Below, one piece after another: positions 7,840-17,520 of a stretch of DNA of 64,000 bases. Under the pieces are notes generated by a model, which was not told the DNA's origin, searched no databases, and saw nothing but the letters and a program-made list of their open reading frames with translations. The stretch covers positions 62,001 through 126,000 of the forward strand of contig NZ_SNWW01000004.1 in the NCBI RefSeq assembly GCF_004362015.1, given 5' to 3'. Numbering within the stretch: the first letter of the stretch is position 1; each line of letters opens with the position of its first letter. A program made the translations under genes and the position numbers. This stretch comes from Flavobacterium chryseum. Its GTDB lineage: Bacteria > Bacteroidota > Bacteroidia > Flavobacteriales > Flavobacteriaceae.

Positions 7840-10305
7840 ATGAAGTTGAAAAATAAAATAACTGCGATTTGCGTTGGAATATTTTCCTTTACGGCAACAG
7901 CACAAACAACAAACGAACTGAAACTTTGGTACGATAAACCAGCTGCAATCTGGAACGAAGCTTTGCCTTTGGGAAATGGTCGTTTGGGCGCGATGGTTTT
8001 TGGTGATCCCGCTGTTGAACGTTTGCAATTGAACGAAGAAACCATTTGGGCAGGTTCACCAAACAGCAATGCACATTCAAAATCATTAAAAGCTTTGCCG
8101 ATTGTCCGACAATTAATTTTTGAAGGAAAATTTGATGAAGCACAGGAACTGGCAACGCAGGATATCATGTCGCAAACCAATGACGGAATGCCGTATCAAA
8201 CTTTTGGAAGCGTTTATATTTCGTTTCCGGGACATCAAAAATATTCGAATTATTACAGGGATTTAGATATTGAAAACGCGACGGCAAAAGTAAAATATGC
8301 GGTAAACGGAGTTGAATTTACAAGAGAAATTCTGACCTCTTTTTCGGATCAGGTCATTGTAGTAAAACTTTCTGCAAGTCAGCCGGGACAAATAACGTGT
8401 AATGTTTTCATGAACAGTCCGCTTGATAAAACAGTTTCAGGGACAGAAGGAGATCAAATTTTACTTTCGGGAATTGGTAGCAATTTTGAAAATCAGAAAG
8501 GGAAAATCAAATTTCAGGGAAGATTATTGGCTAAAAATAAAGGCGGAGAAGTTTCGGCAAGCAACGGAATCATCAGCATTAATAAAGCTGATGAAATAAC
8601 ACTTTATATTTCAATCGCAACCAATTTCAAAAATTATCAGGATGTAACCGATGATGAAATTGCGAAAAGCAAAGGATATTTGGCTAAAGCCGAAAACAAA
8701 GATTTTGCAAGCATCAAAAAAGATCATATTGCTTATTATCAAAAATTCTTCAATAGAGTTTCATTTGATTTAGGAACAGATGAATTAGCAAAGAAACCAA
8801 CAAACGAAAGAATTAGAGATTTTTCTAAACAATTTGATCCGCAATTGGCGAGTTTGTATTTTCAGTTTGGGCGTTATCTTTTAATTTCAAGTTCACAACC
8901 TGGGGGACAACCAGCTAATTTGCAAGGAATCTGGAACGATATGGTTTTGCCTCCATGGGACAGTAAATACACAACAAATATAAATGCCGAAATGAATTAT
9001 TGGCCGGCAGAAGTAACCAATCTTTCAGAAATGCACGAGCCGTTTATTCAAATGGCAAAAGAGTTAAGCGTTACGGGTCATGAAACCGCAAAAATGATGT
9101 ATAATGCAAACGGTTGGGTTTTGCATCATAATACCGATATCTGGCGTGTAACCGCTCCGGTAGATTATGCGGCATCCGGAATGTGGCCTACGGGCGGCGC
9201 GTGGGTAAGTCAGGATTTATGGGAAAGATATTTATATACAGGCGATAAAAATTACTTAAAAGAAATTTACCCGATTATAAAAGGTGCAGCCGATTTCTTT
9301 TTAGATTTTATGGTAATTGATCCAAATACAGGTTATTTGGTAGTTGTACCTTCAAGTTCTCCCGAAAACACACATGCCGGCGGAACCGGAAAAGCAACAA
9401 TCGCATCCGGAACAACAATGGATAATCAGTTGATTTTTGATCTTTTTACGAATGTAATTAAAGCTTCAAAATTAGTTGCGCCAGATGAAAATTATGTGAA
9501 AAAAGTAAGTGAAGCTTTGGCAAAAATGCCGCCAATGAAAGTGGGTAAACACAGTCAGTTACAAGAATGGCAGGATGATTGGGATAATCCGGAAGACAAA
9601 CACAGACACGTTTCGCATTTGTACGGCTTGTTTCCGAGTAATCAGATTTCACCAATTAAAACGCCGGAATTATTTGAAGCAGCCAAGAATTCCTTAATTT
9701 ACAGAGGTGATGAATCTACAGGCTGGTCTATGGGTTGGAAAGTCAATTTATGGGCAAGATTGTTAGACGGAGATCACGCTTATAAATTATTACAGGATCA
9801 GATGCATTTAGTTACCGCTGAACAAAGAAAAGGCGGCGGAACCTATCCGAATATGCTTGATGCTCATCAGCCATTTCAAATTGATGGTAACTTTGGTTGC
9901 ACAGCCGGAATTGCCGAAATGCTAATGCAAAGTCAGGAAGGTGCGATTAATTTATTGCCAGCTTTACCAACTGTTTGGAAAGACGGAAACATAAAAGGTT
10001 TAGTTGCAAGAGGTGGATTTGTAATTGATATGAGTTGGAAAAATAATAAAATTTCGACTTTAAAAATTTACTCAAAACTAGGAGGAAACTGCCGATTGAA
10101 ATTAGAAAATACTTTAAAAGCAGACCAAGGAATTTCACTTAAAAAAATAAAAGGAAAAAATGTAAATCCCTTGTTTTATGATGTTGAAGTTAAGAAACCA
10201 ATTATATCGGAAAAAGCAAGTTTAAAGAAAGTGGTTTTGCCAAAGTACAATGAATATGATGTTGATACGAAAGCGGGACAAACGTATAGTTTTACGGGGA
10301 ATTAA
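7840..10305 (+). CDS. Secreted GH95 alpha-L-fucosidase / alpha-L-galactosidase
   Basis: The protein has 821 residues from the ATG at 7840. An in-frame ATG at 7798 would add 14 residues encoded by the preceding repeat, and the signal peptide (ending near TATAQ) begins at 7840. The full GH95 layout is present: N-terminal beta-sandwich with [14 protein letters not shown], then an (alpha/alpha)6 barrel. The catalytic set known for the family is visible: Asn380 and Asn382 (NIN before AEMNYWPAE), Glu576 (LQEW) and Asp682 (DGNFG). Bacteroidota GH95 enzymes act on alpha-L-fucose or alpha-L-galactose, the latter in xyloglucan and rhamnogalacturonan II. With pectin-type neighbours, L-galactose is plausible but cannot be told from the sequence. 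Confidence 0.9.
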   Translation: MKLKNKITAICVGIFSFTATAQTTNELKLWYDKPAAIWNEALPLGNGRLGAMVFGDPAVERLQLNEETIWAGSPNSNAHSKSLKALPIVRQLIFEGKFDEAQELATQDIMSQTNDGMPYQTFGSVYISFPGHQKYSNYYRDLDIENATAKVKYAVNGVEFTREILTSFSDQVIVVKLSASQPGQITCNVFMNSPLDKTVSGTEGDQILLSGIGSNFENQKGKIKFQGRLLAKNKGGEVSASNGIISINKADEITLYISIATNFKNYQDVTDDEIAKSKGYLAKAENKDFASIKKDHIAYYQKFFNRVSFDLGTDELAKKPTNERIRDFSKQFDPQLASLYFQFGRYLLISSSQPGGQPANLQGIWNDMVLPPWDSKYTTNINAEMNYWPAEVTNLSEMHEPFIQMAKELSVTGHETAKMMYNANGWVLHHNTDIWRVTAPVDYAASGMWPTGGAWVSQDLWERYLYTGDKNYLKEIYPIIKGAADFFLDFMVIDPNTGYLVVVPSSSPENTHAGGTGKATIASGTTMDNQLIFDLFTNVIKASKLVAPDENYVKKVSEALAKMPPMKVGKHSQLQEWQDDWDNPEDKHRHVSHLYGLFPSNQISPIKTPELFEAAKNSLIYRGDESTGWSMGWKVNLWARLLDGDHAYKLLQDQMHLVTAEQRKGGGTYPNMLDAHQPFQIDGNFGCTAGIAEMLMQSQEGAINLLPALPTVWKDGNIKGLVARGGFVIDMSWKNNKISTLKIYSKLGGNCRLKLENTLKADQGISLKKIKGKNVNPLFYDVEVKKPIISEKASLKKVVLPKYNEYDVDTKAGQTYSFTGN

Positions 10306-10398
10306 TTACGCATCGTAAGAGGTTTTTAAAACCTGTTAGGTATGGTTACGTTTCCTGCAAGGTTTCCGAAACCTTGTAAGTATTAATGTCAAGTCTAG

Positions 10399-10502
10399 TT
10401 TGTCATTCTGAGGAACGAAGAATCTCCGTTGCAAGATCGACAAAGTTTGGCGCTTTTGATTGGCGAGTTACTTGCGTAGATTCTTCGTTCCTCAGAATGA
10501 CA
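10399..10502. repeat. Family D long inverted repeat, copy 1
   Basis: The left arm is at 10399-10425 and begins TTTGTCATTCTGAGG. The right arm at 10478-10502 is a perfect 25-base complement, with a 52-base loop. Upstream in the same 240-bp gap there are smaller hairpins (AGGTTTTTAAAACCT near 10320 and CAAGGTTT/AAACCTTG near 10358-10376). No promoter was recognised. Confidence 0.85.
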
Positions 10503-10545
10503 GACTAAGCGATGAAAAAAGTAATTAAAAAATAATAATTAGAAT

Positions 10546-12114
10546 ATGTTACAACATTTTAAATACAAAATAATCGCTTTCATAATCCTGATTTCAACTT
10601 TAAACATAAGTTGTAAATCTGGTGCAAGTGCATCAAATCAAGGAAAATCAGTTATTTTAAAAGAAAAAAACTTCAAACATTATGTTGATTATTTCAACAC
10701 GATGGAAGATGAAAATATAAAAGGCGCGATTCCGAATGATTCTGCCTGGACCTGGATGGAAAAAAATATTCCGTTGTTTGAATGTCCGCAGCAAAATTTT
10801 GAGGAGATTTATTATTTCCGTTGGTGGAGTGCGAGAAAACACATTAAGAAAACACCGCAGGGATTTGCGATTACCGAGTTTTTGGTAGATCGTTCTTATG
10901 CCGATAAATACAATATGATCAGTTGTGCTTTGGGACATCACATAAATGAATTCAGATGGGTTCATGATCCGCAATACATTGAGCAGGACGTTCATTTATG
11001 GTTTAGAGGAAATGACGGAAAACCAATGAAAAAACTAAGAACATTTAGCAGCTGGACAGCAGATGCTTTGTACAATCGTTATTTGGTAAACAAAGACGAC
11101 AAATTTTTATTGGATATTTATCCTGATTTGGTTGCTGAATATGCAGCTTGGGAAGGTGACAGAAAACGCAAAGATGGTTTGTTCTGGCAATTTGATGTAA
11201 AAGACGGAATGGAAGAATCCCTAAGTGGTGCCAGAAAATTTAGAAATGCACGACCAACAATTAATAGTTATATGTTTGGAAATGCAAAAGCTTTGGCAAA
11301 AATTTCAAAACTAAAAGGCGATACAAAACAAGAAAGTTATTTTGAAGCAAAAGCAGATACTTTGCAACATTTGGTAGAAACAAAATTGTGGAACCAGAAA
11401 AGCGAATTCTTCGAAACCTTTACAGAAAAAGACACTTTAGCGCAGGTTCGCGAAGCTATTGGGTTTATTCCGTGGTATTTTAATTTGCCACAAAAAGGAA
11501 AAGGTTTTGAAAAAGCGTGGGAACAAATTAAGGATGAAAAAGGATTTTCGGCTCCGTTTGGTTTAACAACAGCTGAACGCAGAAGTCCGCGTTTTAGAAC
11601 ACACGGAACAGGAACCTGCGAATGGGACGGTGCAATCTGGCCATTTGCAAGTTCGCAGACATTAACCGCTTTGGCAAATGTGTTGAATAATTACAATCAA
11701 AATTATGTTGCGAAAACCGATTATTTCAAACAAATGGATTTGTATGTGCAATCGCAATATTACAGAGGGAAACCGTATGTTGGAGAATATCTGGACGAAA
11801 CGACAGGCTATTGGTTAATGGGCGACAGAGAACGTAGCCGCTATTATAACCACTCCACTTTTAATGATTTAATGATTACGGGTTTGGTTGGTTTACGCCC
11901 AAGAGCCGATGAAAAAATAGAAGTAAATCCGTTGATTCCACAAGAAAAATGGGATTGGTTTTGTTTGGATAATGTTTTATATCACGGTAACATAATTACA
12001 ATTCTTTGGGATAAAACCGGAGAGAAATATCATAAAGGAAAAGGTTTCAGGATCTTTAAAAACGGAAAAGAAATAGCGGTTTCTGAGAAATTGGAGAAGT
12101 TGGTTTCTGAGTAA
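10546..12114 (+). CDS. Lipoprotein (alpha/alpha)6-barrel glycoside hydrolase, MGH1/GH142-like
   Basis: This 522-residue protein begins with a lipoprotein signal (hydrophobic stretch then ISCKSG, Cys about residue 23), so it is probably anchored to a membrane. The rest reads as an (alpha/alpha)6 toroid related to mannosylglycerate-hydrolase-like (MGH1/GH63-type) domains: RWWSARKHI, SWTADALYNRY, then GTCEWDGAIWPFASSQ with Glu359 and Asp361 as candidate acidic residues, and HSTFNDLMITGLVGLRP. GH142 beta-L-arabinofuranosidases of rhamnogalacturonan II systems have this fold and similar size, which together with GH95, GH78 and GH2 neighbours makes GH142 a candidate assignment. This is an inference from pattern, not a family match. 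Confidence 0.6.
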   Translation: MLQHFKYKIIAFIILISTLNISCKSGASASNQGKSVILKEKNFKHYVDYFNTMEDENIKGAIPNDSAWTWMEKNIPLFECPQQNFEEIYYFRWWSARKHIKKTPQGFAITEFLVDRSYADKYNMISCALGHHINEFRWVHDPQYIEQDVHLWFRGNDGKPMKKLRTFSSWTADALYNRYLVNKDDKFLLDIYPDLVAEYAAWEGDRKRKDGLFWQFDVKDGMEESLSGARKFRNARPTINSYMFGNAKALAKISKLKGDTKQESYFEAKADTLQHLVETKLWNQKSEFFETFTEKDTLAQVREAIGFIPWYFNLPQKGKGFEKAWEQIKDEKGFSAPFGLTTAERRSPRFRTHGTGTCEWDGAIWPFASSQTLTALANVLNNYNQNYVAKTDYFKQMDLYVQSQYYRGKPYVGEYLDETTGYWLMGDRERSRYYNHSTFNDLMITGLVGLRPRADEKIEVNPLIPQEKWDWFCLDNVLYHGNIITILWDKTGEKYHKGKGFRIFKNGKEIAVSEKLEKLVSE

Positions 12115-12129
12115 AAGTTTAATTTTTTT

Positions 12130-12326
12130 CACGCAGATTTAAAGGGATTTGAGCAGATAAACGCAGATTCTTTATTCTCATTTTTGTGTCATTTCGACGA
12201 AGGAGAAATCACAAGCGCATAGACACGCTGTATGGAATACTTGATGTGATTTCTCCTTCGTCGAAATGACACAAACTATCTTGAAAAATCAAAAATAAAA
12301 TCTGCTTAATCTACCAAATCTGCGAG
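12130..12326. repeat. Family A repeat enclosing a family D inverted repeat
   Basis: Outer arms of family A type are CACGCAGATTT (12130-12140) and AAATCTGCGAG (12316-12326, one mismatch). Nested between them is a family D inverted repeat with perfect 29-base arms at 12185-12213 and 12245-12273 (start TGTGTCATTTCGACG). The two repeat classes account for most of the 250-bp gap. Confidence 0.85.
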
Positions 12327-12364
12327 AAACAAAAAATCATCGCAAAGCAAAAAAAATAAAAAGC

Positions 12365-15121
12365 ATGAAAAAGTTTTTACATATAATATTCATCATCATA
12401 ACAATGATTTCAATTTCGGCGAAAGCCCAAAATAAAATCAGCGTTACGAATTTGCAATGCGAAATGCTAAACAATCCCGAAGGAATTGATGTTGTCCAGC
12501 CAAGATTAAGCTGGCAAATAAAAGCAGATGTTAATAATGTAAAACAAACGGCATATCAAATTTTAGTCGCTTCTACTTTAGAAAATTTAAATGCTAATAA
12601 AGCAAATTTATGGGATAGCGGAAAAGTAGAAAGTGATACATCTGTCAATATTATTTATAGCGGAAAAGGATTAGAAAACCGTCAAAATGCGTTTTGGAAA
12701 GTAATTGTCTGGACAAATAAAGGAGAAATTCAATCTACAAATTCAGCTCATTTTAGCATGGGGATTATGAATTATGCGGATTGGAAATCAACACGTTGGA
12801 TTGGTTATGAAAAAGCTTCGTCGGGAGATAGTATTTCTCAGTATTCTAAATTATCAGCGAGATATCTTCGCAAAGAAATCAACCTAAAAAAGCAAGTCAA
12901 AAATGCAAAGGTTTATATCATGGGATTAGGACTTTATGAGTTATACATTAATGGAAATAAAATCGGCGATCAGGTTTTGGCGCCCGTTCCAACAGATTAT
13001 ACTAAGAATGTAAAATACAATGTTTTTGATGTGACTTCGCAATTGAAAGAAGGCAAAAACATGTTGGGAACGATTTTAGGAAACGGACGTTTTTTTACGA
13101 TGCGCCAGGATTATAAACCTTATAAAATTAAAACTTTTGGTTACCCCAAAATGGCTTTGCAGTTGTTTGTAGAATATACTGATGGAAGCAAAGACATAAT
13201 TAGAACAGATGATACCTGGAAAGTAACCACAAACGGGCCAATTTTATCCAACAACGAATACGACGGCGAAGAATATGATGCCCGAAAAGAAATGAAAAAT
13301 TGGAATACTACCAATTTTGATGATAAGAATTGGCTGGCAGCAGAATATGTTCAGGAACCAGGCGGTTTTTATGAAGCACAAATGTCGTCTAATATGAAAA
13401 TAATGGACGAGGTAAAGCCGGTTTCAATCAAACAAACTTCAAAAGGAACTTATATTTTAGACATGGGTCAGAATATGGTGGGCTGGTTGCAATTGAAAGT
13501 AAAAGGAAAAAGCGGAGACAGAATCACGTTGAAATTTGCCGAATCTTTACAAACTAACGGATCTTTATATATCGAAAATTTACGTGATGCCAGAACAACA
13601 GATGTTTATACTTTAAAAGGCGATGGCGAAGAAACCTGGGAACCTAGTTTTGTATTTCACGGATTTCGTTTTGTAGAAGTTTCAGGATTTCCAACAAAAC
13701 CAACTTTAGATAATTTCATTGGAAAAGTAGTGTACGACGATATCAAAACAACAGGAACTTTTGAATCTTCGGATGCAACAATGAACCAGATTTTTAAAAA
13801 TGCCTATTGGGGAATTCGAGGAAATTATAAAGGAATGCCAATCGATTGTCCGCAGCGAAATGAACGCCAGCCTTGGCTTGGAGACCGAACAACCGGAGCG
13901 TATGGTGAAAGTTTTTTGTTCGACAATCAGACTTTATATGCAAAATGGCTGGACGATATAAAAAATGCACAAACTGCAGATGGCGGAATTCCGGATGTTG
14001 CGCCGGCATTTTGGCGTTATTATGGCGATAATGTAACCTGGCCAGGAACTTATATTACAGTTGCAGATATGTTGTACCAACAATTTGGAGATAAAAAAGT
14101 AATCGAAAAGCATTATCCATCCATGAAAAAATGGGTGGTATATATGGAGCAAAATTATTTGGTGAAAGATTTAATGACCAAAGATAAATACGGAGATTGG
14201 TGTGTTCCGCCGGAATCTTTAGAATTAATTCACTCTAAAGATTCAGCCAGAACTACCAATGGCGAATTAATCGCAAGCGCTTTTTACTATCATTTATTGC
14301 AAAAAATGAAAAAGTTTGCAACCATTAACGGAACCAATTCTGATGATATTAAGTATTACGATTCACTTTCTGAAAGAATAAAAACGGCTTTTAATGCGAA
14401 GTTTTTTAATGCCGGAAAAAATAATTATGCCAATAACACGGTAACGGCAAATCTGCTTCCATTGGCATTCGGAATGGTTCCGGAAAATCTTCAGTCAAAG
14501 GTATTTGATAATATTGTTCATGAAGTTGAGGTCACGTACAAAGGTCATATAAGTACAGGAGTTATCGGAACTCAGTTTTTAATGCGAACGTTATCTCAAT
14601 TCGGAAGACCTGATTTGAGTTATAAACTGGCTTCAAACGACACGTATCCGAGTTGGGGATATATGGCAAAAAATGGCGCAACAACCATTTGGGAATTATG
14701 GAACGGAAACACTGCCGATCCTAAAATGAATTCTCAAAATCATGTCATGTTATTGGGTGATTTACTGATTTGGTATTATGAAAATATTGCCGGAATCAAA
14801 AGCAATCCTGAAACTCCGGGTTTCAAACAAATTATCATGAAACCTGATTTTGAAACGGAATTAACTTTCGTAAATGCTTCGTATGAATCTATTTACGGAA
14901 CAATAAAAAGCAATTGGAAAAAAAATAAAAACACTTTACAATGGAATATTACAATTCCGGCAAATACTTCTGCATTAGTTTATCTGCCAACAACGAGTGC
15001 TTCCAATGTAATTTTGAATGATAAAAAAATAGACAAAACTTCGGCATCTTATAACACCGAAAACAACAAACTTGTACTGACATTGTCGTCGGGTTCTTAC
15101 AATATAAGTCTTAAACGTTAA
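12365..15121 (+). CDS. Secreted alpha-L-rhamnosidase, GH78 (second copy)
   Basis: This 918-residue protein has a signal peptide ending near AKAQ (residue about 22). The domain order matches the GH78 protein at 3384: fibronectin-like N-terminus, two beta-sandwiches, (alpha/alpha)6 barrel, and C-terminal sandwich. Here the conserved acidic motif is canonical, DCPQRNERQPWLGD at 494-507, and the candidate general base is Glu777 in TTIWELW. The N-terminal regions of the two proteins are clearly homologous (QCEML/TCEMA, QPRLSWQ, QTAYQILV), but the barrels have diverged, so this is an old duplication. It probably removes terminal alpha-L-rhamnose from a different position of the same polymer (inference). 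Confidence 0.93.
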   Translation: MKKFLHIIFIIITMISISAKAQNKISVTNLQCEMLNNPEGIDVVQPRLSWQIKADVNNVKQTAYQILVASTLENLNANKANLWDSGKVESDTSVNIIYSGKGLENRQNAFWKVIVWTNKGEIQSTNSAHFSMGIMNYADWKSTRWIGYEKASSGDSISQYSKLSARYLRKEINLKKQVKNAKVYIMGLGLYELYINGNKIGDQVLAPVPTDYTKNVKYNVFDVTSQLKEGKNMLGTILGNGRFFTMRQDYKPYKIKTFGYPKMALQLFVEYTDGSKDIIRTDDTWKVTTNGPILSNNEYDGEEYDARKEMKNWNTTNFDDKNWLAAEYVQEPGGFYEAQMSSNMKIMDEVKPVSIKQTSKGTYILDMGQNMVGWLQLKVKGKSGDRITLKFAESLQTNGSLYIENLRDARTTDVYTLKGDGEETWEPSFVFHGFRFVEVSGFPTKPTLDNFIGKVVYDDIKTTGTFESSDATMNQIFKNAYWGIRGNYKGMPIDCPQRNERQPWLGDRTTGAYGESFLFDNQTLYAKWLDDIKNAQTADGGIPDVAPAFWRYYGDNVTWPGTYITVADMLYQQFGDKKVIEKHYPSMKKWVVYMEQNYLVKDLMTKDKYGDWCVPPESLELIHSKDSARTTNGELIASAFYYHLLQKMKKFATINGTNSDDIKYYDSLSERIKTAFNAKFFNAGKNNYANNTVTANLLPLAFGMVPENLQSKVFDNIVHEVEVTYKGHISTGVIGTQFLMRTLSQFGRPDLSYKLASNDTYPSWGYMAKNGATTIWELWNGNTADPKMNSQNHVMLLGDLLIWYYENIAGIKSNPETPGFKQIIMKPDFETELTFVNASYESIYGTIKSNWKKNKNTLQWNITIPANTSALVYLPTTSASNVILNDKKIDKTSASYNTENNKLVLTLSSGSYNISLKR

Positions 15122-15189
15122 TTTTAAATAATTCGGGATAGTACAGGATACATTTCTATTTTTTTAGTGTCATTTTTAAACTTAATAAA

Positions 15190-15197
15190 TAATTTTG
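15190..15197 (+). promoter_or_regulatory. Candidate flavobacterial promoter -7 element
   Basis: TAATTTTG at 15190-15197 matches the TAnnTTTG consensus of Bacteroidota sigma-A promoters and is about 60 bases before the ATG at 15259. A convincing -33 element was not seen. If real, it gives the last part of the enzyme block its own transcription start. Confidence 0.4.
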
Positions 15198-15258
15198 TGC
15201 CAAAAATTATTGGGAATGCATTTAAAATCAAAAATTTTAATTCAAAATAAAATTAAGA

Positions 15259-16404
15259 ATGAAGATTGTAAAAATAACTTTTATCTTTTTAGGACTTCTT
15301 TTTTTAGGAAGTTGTAAACCAACATTGCAAAACAAAACCTGGAAAGAAGGGATTTTAGTCGATGAATTTATTTACGATAAAGCACCTTATCCGTCTTGCC
15401 ATGCTGTTACAATTGTCGAAGCAACAAATGGAGATTTAGTTTCATCTTGGTTTGGAGGAACGCACGAAAGACATCCTGATGTTTGTATTTATGTAAGCAT
15501 CAAACCGAAAGGAAGTGATAAATGGGGCGAAGGCGTTAAAGTGGCTGATGGCGTGATGAAAGAAGGACCAAGATTGCCAACATGGAATCCGGTTTTATAT
15601 CAAATTCCGGGTGGCGATTTAATGTTATTTTACAAAACAGGACCAAAACCATCAGAATGGTGGGGCGTAATCAGAACTTCATCTGATGGCGGAAAAACCT
15701 GGTCTGAAGCGAAAAAAATGCCAGATGGTTTTTTAGGGCCAATCAAAAATAAACCTGTTTTATTAAGTAACGGAACTTTATTATGTCCGTCAAGTATAGA
15801 AGGTGACGGCTGGAGACTTCGCATGGAATCGACTCCAGATTTCGGAAAAACATGGGTTATGGGCGATACACTTTCAAGAGGAAAACAAAAAATTAACGCT
15901 ATTCAGCCGAGTATTTTATTCCATAAAGACGGAGGCATTCAGGCCATTGGAAGAACAAGAAACAGAGCTATTTTCAGCACATTTTCTAAAGATAACGGAA
16001 AAACATGGTCAGACGTAGCATTAATTGGTCTGCCAAATAATAATTCAGGAACTGATGCCGTAACACTTAAAGACGGAAGACATTTATTAGTTTACAATCA
16101 TGTTCTTCCTCCGGGAACAGAAGCAAAAGGACCAAGAACGCCTTTAAATCTTTCAGTTTCTAAAGACGGAATTAATTGGAACGCCGCTTTAGTTTTAGAA
16201 GATTCAAAAATCAGTCAATATTCGTATCCATCAATAATTCAGAGTTCTGACGGAATGGTGCATGTGGTTTACACCTGGAGAAGAGAAAAACTGAAATACG
16301 TAAAAATCGATCCAAGTAAATTAAAAGCAATTCCTATCAAAAACGGAATCTGGCCGGGCGACGAAAATAAAACCGTTACTGCTGTAAAAGCTGAAGAAGA
16401 ATAA
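15259..16404 (+). CDS. Sialidase-fold (BNR repeat) exo-glycosidase-like lipoprotein
   Basis: This 381-residue lipoprotein (LFLGSCK, Cys near residue 20) contains Asp-box motifs of a six-bladed sialidase fold: SSDGGKTW, STPDFGKTW, SKDNGKTW and SKDGINW. Further conserved segments are SSWFGGTHERHPDVCIY near residues 56-72 and PTWNPVLYQI. The fold is shared by neuraminidases and several other exo-acting hydrolases. Sialic acid is unlikely here, since nothing else in the block points to it, and an acidic plant sugar such as Kdo is only a speculation. Positively charged triads typical of sialidases were not identified. It is followed by an inverted repeat and the isomerase-like gene at 16484. Confidence 0.66.
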   Translation: MKIVKITFIFLGLLFLGSCKPTLQNKTWKEGILVDEFIYDKAPYPSCHAVTIVEATNGDLVSSWFGGTHERHPDVCIYVSIKPKGSDKWGEGVKVADGVMKEGPRLPTWNPVLYQIPGGDLMLFYKTGPKPSEWWGVIRTSSDGGKTWSEAKKMPDGFLGPIKNKPVLLSNGTLLCPSSIEGDGWRLRMESTPDFGKTWVMGDTLSRGKQKINAIQPSILFHKDGGIQAIGRTRNRAIFSTFSKDNGKTWSDVALIGLPNNNSGTDAVTLKDGRHLLVYNHVLPPGTEAKGPRTPLNLSVSKDGINWNAALVLEDSKISQYSYPSIIQSSDGMVHVVYTWRREKLKYVKIDPSKLKAIPIKNGIWPGDENKTVTAVKAEEE

Positions 16405-16410
16405 AATTAA

Positions 16411-16468
16411 AAATTTAACCATTAAGATATTAAGTTTCATTAAGCTTAACTTTCTTAATATCTTAATG
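16411..16468. repeat. Inverted repeat overlapping a false upstream start
   Basis: ACCATTAAGATATTAAG is followed about 25 bases later by its near-perfect complement CTTAATATCTTAATGGT. The second arm contains an in-frame ATG (16466) for the next gene, which makes that start unlikely. Confidence 0.7.
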
Positions 16469-16483
16469 GTAAAAACAAAAAAT

Positions 16484-17380
16484 ATGAAGTCACCTTATTT
16501 TAAAAGAAATATAATCATTTTACTTTTTGTTGCTCTTTGCAGTACTTTCAATAGTTGTGCAACGGCGCAGTCTCCCAATAAAAAACAGCAATACAAAGTT
16601 GCCGTTTGCGACTGGATGATTTTAAAAAGACAAAAATTAGGTGCCTTTGGTTTGGCAGGCGAAATAAAAGCCGACGGAATCGAGCTTGATATGGGAGGTT
16701 TAGGAAGCAGACCAACTTTTGACAGCAAATTAGGTGATCCGATTGAAAGGCAAAAATTCTTAGATAAATCAAAAGAAACTGGCGTTGGAATCAGTTCTAT
16801 TGCCATGTCGGGATTCTATGCGCAATCTTTCGCCAAAAGAGAAACCATTGTACCCATGATCGAAGATTGCGTTAAAGCAATGAAAGACATGAAAGTAAAA
16901 GTGGCGTATCTTCCGTTAGGGACAGAAAGTGATTTGGTAAAAAATCCAGAATTACGTCCGATAATTGTAGAGAGATTAAAATGGGCAGGAAAACAAGTCG
17001 GTAAAATTGGTGGTGTCATTGCCATTGAAACTTCACTAAATGCCACAGAAGAGAAAAAACTGTTGGAAGAAATTGATTCTAAATACATTAAAAGCTCTTT
17101 CAATTTTGCCAATGCAGTAGATAATGGTAGAGATATTGTTGCTGAACTAAAAATATTAGGCAAGAAACATTTAGGACAAATTCATGCTTCAAACACTGAT
17201 AAAGTCTGGTTAGAAAATGACACCGCGATCGACATGCCAAAAATCAAACAAACGCTTGATGAAATAAAATGGAGCGGTTGGCTGATTGTAGAACGTTCCA
17301 GAGATGTAACGCAAGTGCATAATGTAAAAGCGAATTATGGTGCAAACGTTGCTTATTTGAAAAAGATTTTTCAGAATTAG
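16484..17380 (+). CDS. Lipoprotein with sugar-phosphate isomerase/epimerase-like TIM barrel
   Basis: This protein has 298 residues from the ATG at 16484, where a lipoprotein signal starts (FNSCATAQS, Cys near residue 25); the earlier ATG at 16466 lies within an inverted repeat. The body is a xylose-isomerase-like (AP-endonuclease family 2) TIM barrel: DGIELDMGG at strand 2, AYLPLG, GVIAIETSL, FNFANA, and GQIHASNTD followed by WSGWLIVERSRD with conserved Glu and His positions for metal binding. Exported members of this superfamily are common in Bacteroidota sugar-use loci, but their reactions are mostly unknown. It probably modifies a released sugar in the periplasm (inference). Confidence 0.75.
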   Translation: MKSPYFKRNIIILLFVALCSTFNSCATAQSPNKKQQYKVAVCDWMILKRQKLGAFGLAGEIKADGIELDMGGLGSRPTFDSKLGDPIERQKFLDKSKETGVGISSIAMSGFYAQSFAKRETIVPMIEDCVKAMKDMKVKVAYLPLGTESDLVKNPELRPIIVERLKWAGKQVGKIGGVIAIETSLNATEEKKLLEEIDSKYIKSSFNFANAVDNGRDIVAELKILGKKHLGQIHASNTDKVWLENDTAIDMPKIKQTLDEIKWSGWLIVERSRDVTQVHNVKANYGANVAYLKKIFQN

Positions 17381-17402
17381 ATAATTAAAAGTTTCTCTCA
17401 TT

Positions 17403-17488
17403 TTTGTCATTTCGACGGACGAGAAATCACACTAGAAATTCCAGCATTGTGGTTACGAGTGTGATTTCTCGTCCGTCGAAATGACAAA
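17403..17488. repeat. Family D long inverted repeat, copy 3
   Basis: The arms at 17403-17433 and 17458-17488 are perfect complements over 31 bases with a 24-base loop (start TTTGTCATTTCGACGGACG). The repeat fills most of the gap between the isomerase-like gene and the next hydrolase and would form a very stable hairpin in RNA. Confidence 0.9.
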
Positions 17489-17520
17489 CGAGATGAATGG
17501 TTTCAATAAATAATAATACA

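Noticed and set aside
7722..8180. 152-codon open frame on the minus strand
   Set aside because: It overlaps the start of the clear GH95 gene and consists of its antisense plus repeat sequence. It has no recognisable protein pattern.
15259..16404. Sialic-acid-use locus
   Set aside because: BNR repeats alone do not show sialidase activity, and no sialate lyase, epimerase or transporter genes are nearby.
16466..16483. Upstream ATG for the isomerase-like gene
   Set aside because: It lies in the arm of an inverted repeat and places six polar residues before a clear lipoprotein signal.
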